A program made the translations under genes and the position numbers. 6,464 nucleotides of DNA, from positions 1 through 6,464 of the forward strand of contig PIYA01000050.1 in NCBI GenBank assembly GCA_003601785.1, given 5' to 3'. This stretch comes from Candidatus Bathyarchaeota archaeon (lineage in GTDB: Archaea; Thermoproteota; Bathyarchaeia; Bathyarchaeales; Bathycorpusculaceae). This document shows, one piece after another, positions 5,111-6,464 of this stretch. The notes under the pieces were generated by a model. That model saw only the letters and a program-made list of their open reading frames with translations. It did not search any database and was not told the origin of the DNA. How positions within the stretch are numbered: the first letter of the stretch is position 1; every line of letters starts with the position of its first letter.

Positions 5111-6464
5111 CTATGGATCGTGCGGTGTCTTTTCACTTATCGTTCCTAAACGTTCCAGAATTGTAATCGCTGGGAAGTGTGAGTCGTACTGGTAGTTTGG
5201 AGGCATAGGATTCGTTGTTTTTGCACCCGCCTGGTTATAGTTTATTCTGATCACCAACGTTGTTACTCCAAAGTTTTCTGTTTGCAGATAGTATATGCCG
5301 TATTCCTGGAACCATTTGCACGTATAGTAGGTGTCGTCTCCACTCCAGCCGTGAATTAGAAAACCAACTGTTCCGTTGAGGTCTTTGTAGGTTGTGATTA
5401 CCCCTATTCCAGTATTGGTGTCACCTTGGTAGAATTGACCGTTACTGTAATAGTATTGACCTAGGTAATTGCTTGCTTGAGTTGTGTTCCAACAGGTTGT
5501 CGCGAATATCACGTCGATTAAATTGCCGCTTGTTATACCGTAAATTTGAATGGCTTGTGAAAACTCGTTGAAATATTCACTTACAAGGTTTGCCGACGGA
5601 CCTGCAACTGTTATTATATTAGACGAAGACACAGGATATCGTGTACACCAGTCATCTACCAAGGCTAATCTGCCAACGCTGTCATACCAGTTGGTCCAAG
5701 CTGGTCCGCTTGGCCTCCATGTACCGTTGCCCATGTTTGAAAGCATGTAAGGAATATTCGGTCCCCAAGTGACATCGGACATGTCTAGTCCGCCGTTGTC
5801 GGTGATTACCTGTTTCTCCTTGAAGGCTTCTGAAACCATTGCCGCACCAATGGAGTCTATGGCGCGGGAGTGGTTGCCAACAACTATCCACTCGTAGCGT
5901 CCCATCAAGCTTTTTGTTAGAGAAGCCGCTGCGATCGAGTAATTAGCAATTACCGTGTAGGTACTAGCTTGCCCAGTGTATGTTAATGTGTGGTTGGCTC
6001 TGAGTAAGATGCTCCCTGTCACGTGAACCCATTCGTGTTCTGGCGGTGTAATGCTATACCGTATGGTCATGTTGCCGTTGTATGTGATATTGTAACGGGC
6101 ACCAAGTTCGCTTGCGTAGTATGTTGAGTTGTAAACTGTGACGTAGCCTCCGTCTGGTGGAACTTTTATGTTAACTGTTATGTTGAGGTCGTCTAAGCCT
6201 GTAAGCAACTGACCCTGCGAAGGCGTGCCTGTTATATTAAACATGAATTCGTCGTATAGCACCGTTATGTTCTGGATTACGTCAAGGGCGTCTTGCCACT
6301 GCGTAGAGTTTATAACATCATTCGGGATAATCTGCACCACAGTTTCTCTGTCAGTTACAGATCTACTAGTATTTCCGAATAGGAGGGTTCCGCCGTAGTT
6401 TTCAATGGCGTCTTCCGTATAGGAGACTGTGCAGTTTGTGGAGTATAATATTTTTATCACGGTG
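5111..6464 (-). CDS. S-layer-like surface glycoprotein, C-terminal part; 5' end outside the window
   Basis: The minus frame is open from the right edge to TAG at 5111-5113, about 450 residues. The GTG at 6460 could start it, but no signal peptide follows, so the gene almost surely begins beyond the window. Numbering from that GTG, there are 15 N-X-S/T sequons, 12 in the first 200 residues, in a Tyr/Thr/Asn-rich beta-type sequence (about 65-175). A segment at 190-235 (WIVVGNHSRAIDSIGAAMVS) and one at 268-300 (DDWCTRYPVS, then NIITVAGPSANLVSEYFN) recall the split Rossmann-like domain of archaeal S-layer proteins, with VVG...D..AA and a later VGGP-like strand; this is from memory. Cys are at 10, 272, 323 and 381. 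No C-terminal membrane helix or basic tail is present, so anchoring must lie upstream or be indirect. The neighbouring glycosyltransferases could modify it. A secreted enzyme is an alternative, but I see no catalytic motif. Confidence 0.72.
   Translation of the reverse strand, partial: TVIKILYSTNCTVSYTEDAIENYGGTLLFGNTSRSVTDRETVVQIIPNDVINSTQWQDALDVIQNITVLYDEFMFNITGTPSQGQLLTGLDDLNITVNIKVPPDGGYVTVYNSTYYASELGARYNITYNGNMTIRYSITPPEHEWVHVTGSILLRANHTLTYTGQASTYTVIANYSIAAASLTKSLMGRYEWIVVGNHSRAIDSIGAAMVSEAFKEKQVITDNGGLDMSDVTWGPNIPYMLSNMGNGTWRPSGPAWTNWYDSVGRLALVDDWCTRYPVSSSNIITVAGPSANLVSEYFNEFSQAIQIYGITSGNLIDVIFATTCWNTTQASNYLGQYYYSNGQFYQGDTNTGIGVITTYKDLNGTVGFLIHGWSGDDTYYTCKWFQEYGIYYLQTENFGVTTLVIRINYNQAGAKTTNPMPPNYQYDSHFPAITILERLGTISEKTPHDP

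Noticed and set aside
5550..5891. Open frames on both strands inside the surface protein gene
   Set aside because: Both overlap a long continuous frame with dense sequons and S-layer-like segments, and lack starts with ribosome binding sites.
6458..6460. GTG as the true start of the surface protein
   Set aside because: The frame stays open to the window edge, no signal peptide follows the GTG, and no ribosome binding site can be assessed; a start outside the window is far likelier.
1..6464. CRISPR array, insertion sequence or integration site
   Set aside because: I saw no regularly spaced repeats, transposase or integrase motifs, or long terminal inverted or direct repeats.

Overview
The window looks like a piece of an archaeal chromosome, most likely from the Thermoproteota/Bathyarchaeia side of the tree. 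The evidence is TATA-box-like elements about 25-45 bases before starts, GGTG-type ribosome binding sites with TTG starts, a compact archaeal zinc-ribbon protein, a pilin-like secreted protein, an archaeal site-2 protease and an S-layer-like surface protein rich in N-X-S/T sequons. The lineage is an impression from protein style, not a search result. The DNA is moderately AT-rich. I see no mobile element, CRISPR array, tRNA or rRNA.

Layout. Positions 1-150 (+) are the acidic/basic tail of a protein that starts outside the window. It converges, across a short hairpin, on a minus-strand gene (169-546) for a small membrane-anchored pilin-like protein. A 152-base divergent spacer with two dyad symmetries separates that gene from a plus-strand zinc-ribbon gene (699-947). 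Next come two minus-strand membrane protein genes: a small two-helix protein (959-1180) lying downstream of an M50-type intramembrane protease (1254-2339). A second divergent spacer (2340-2473) leads into a plus-strand unit: a 27-codon leader ORF (2474-2557), a GT4 glycosyltransferase (2554-3756) and a second GT4-like glycosyltransferase (3753-5066). Each of these overlaps the next by a few bases. The unit converges on the C-terminal 450 or so residues of a large minus-strand S-layer-like protein (5111-6464) that runs off the right edge.

How the genes may fit together. Most of the window concerns the cell envelope: pilin-like protein, intramembrane protease, two sugar transferases and a heavily sequon-decorated surface protein. 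The simplest reading is that the two glycosyltransferases build a surface or N-linked glycan and that the neighbouring surface protein is one acceptor. This rests on proximity and sequon density only. I do not see a clearly new multi-gene system. The less explained parts are the two tiny leader ORFs that abut or overlap downstream genes, the dyads in the 547-698 spacer, the pilin-like protein with an unusually short leader, and the zinc-ribbon and two-helix proteins of unknown function.
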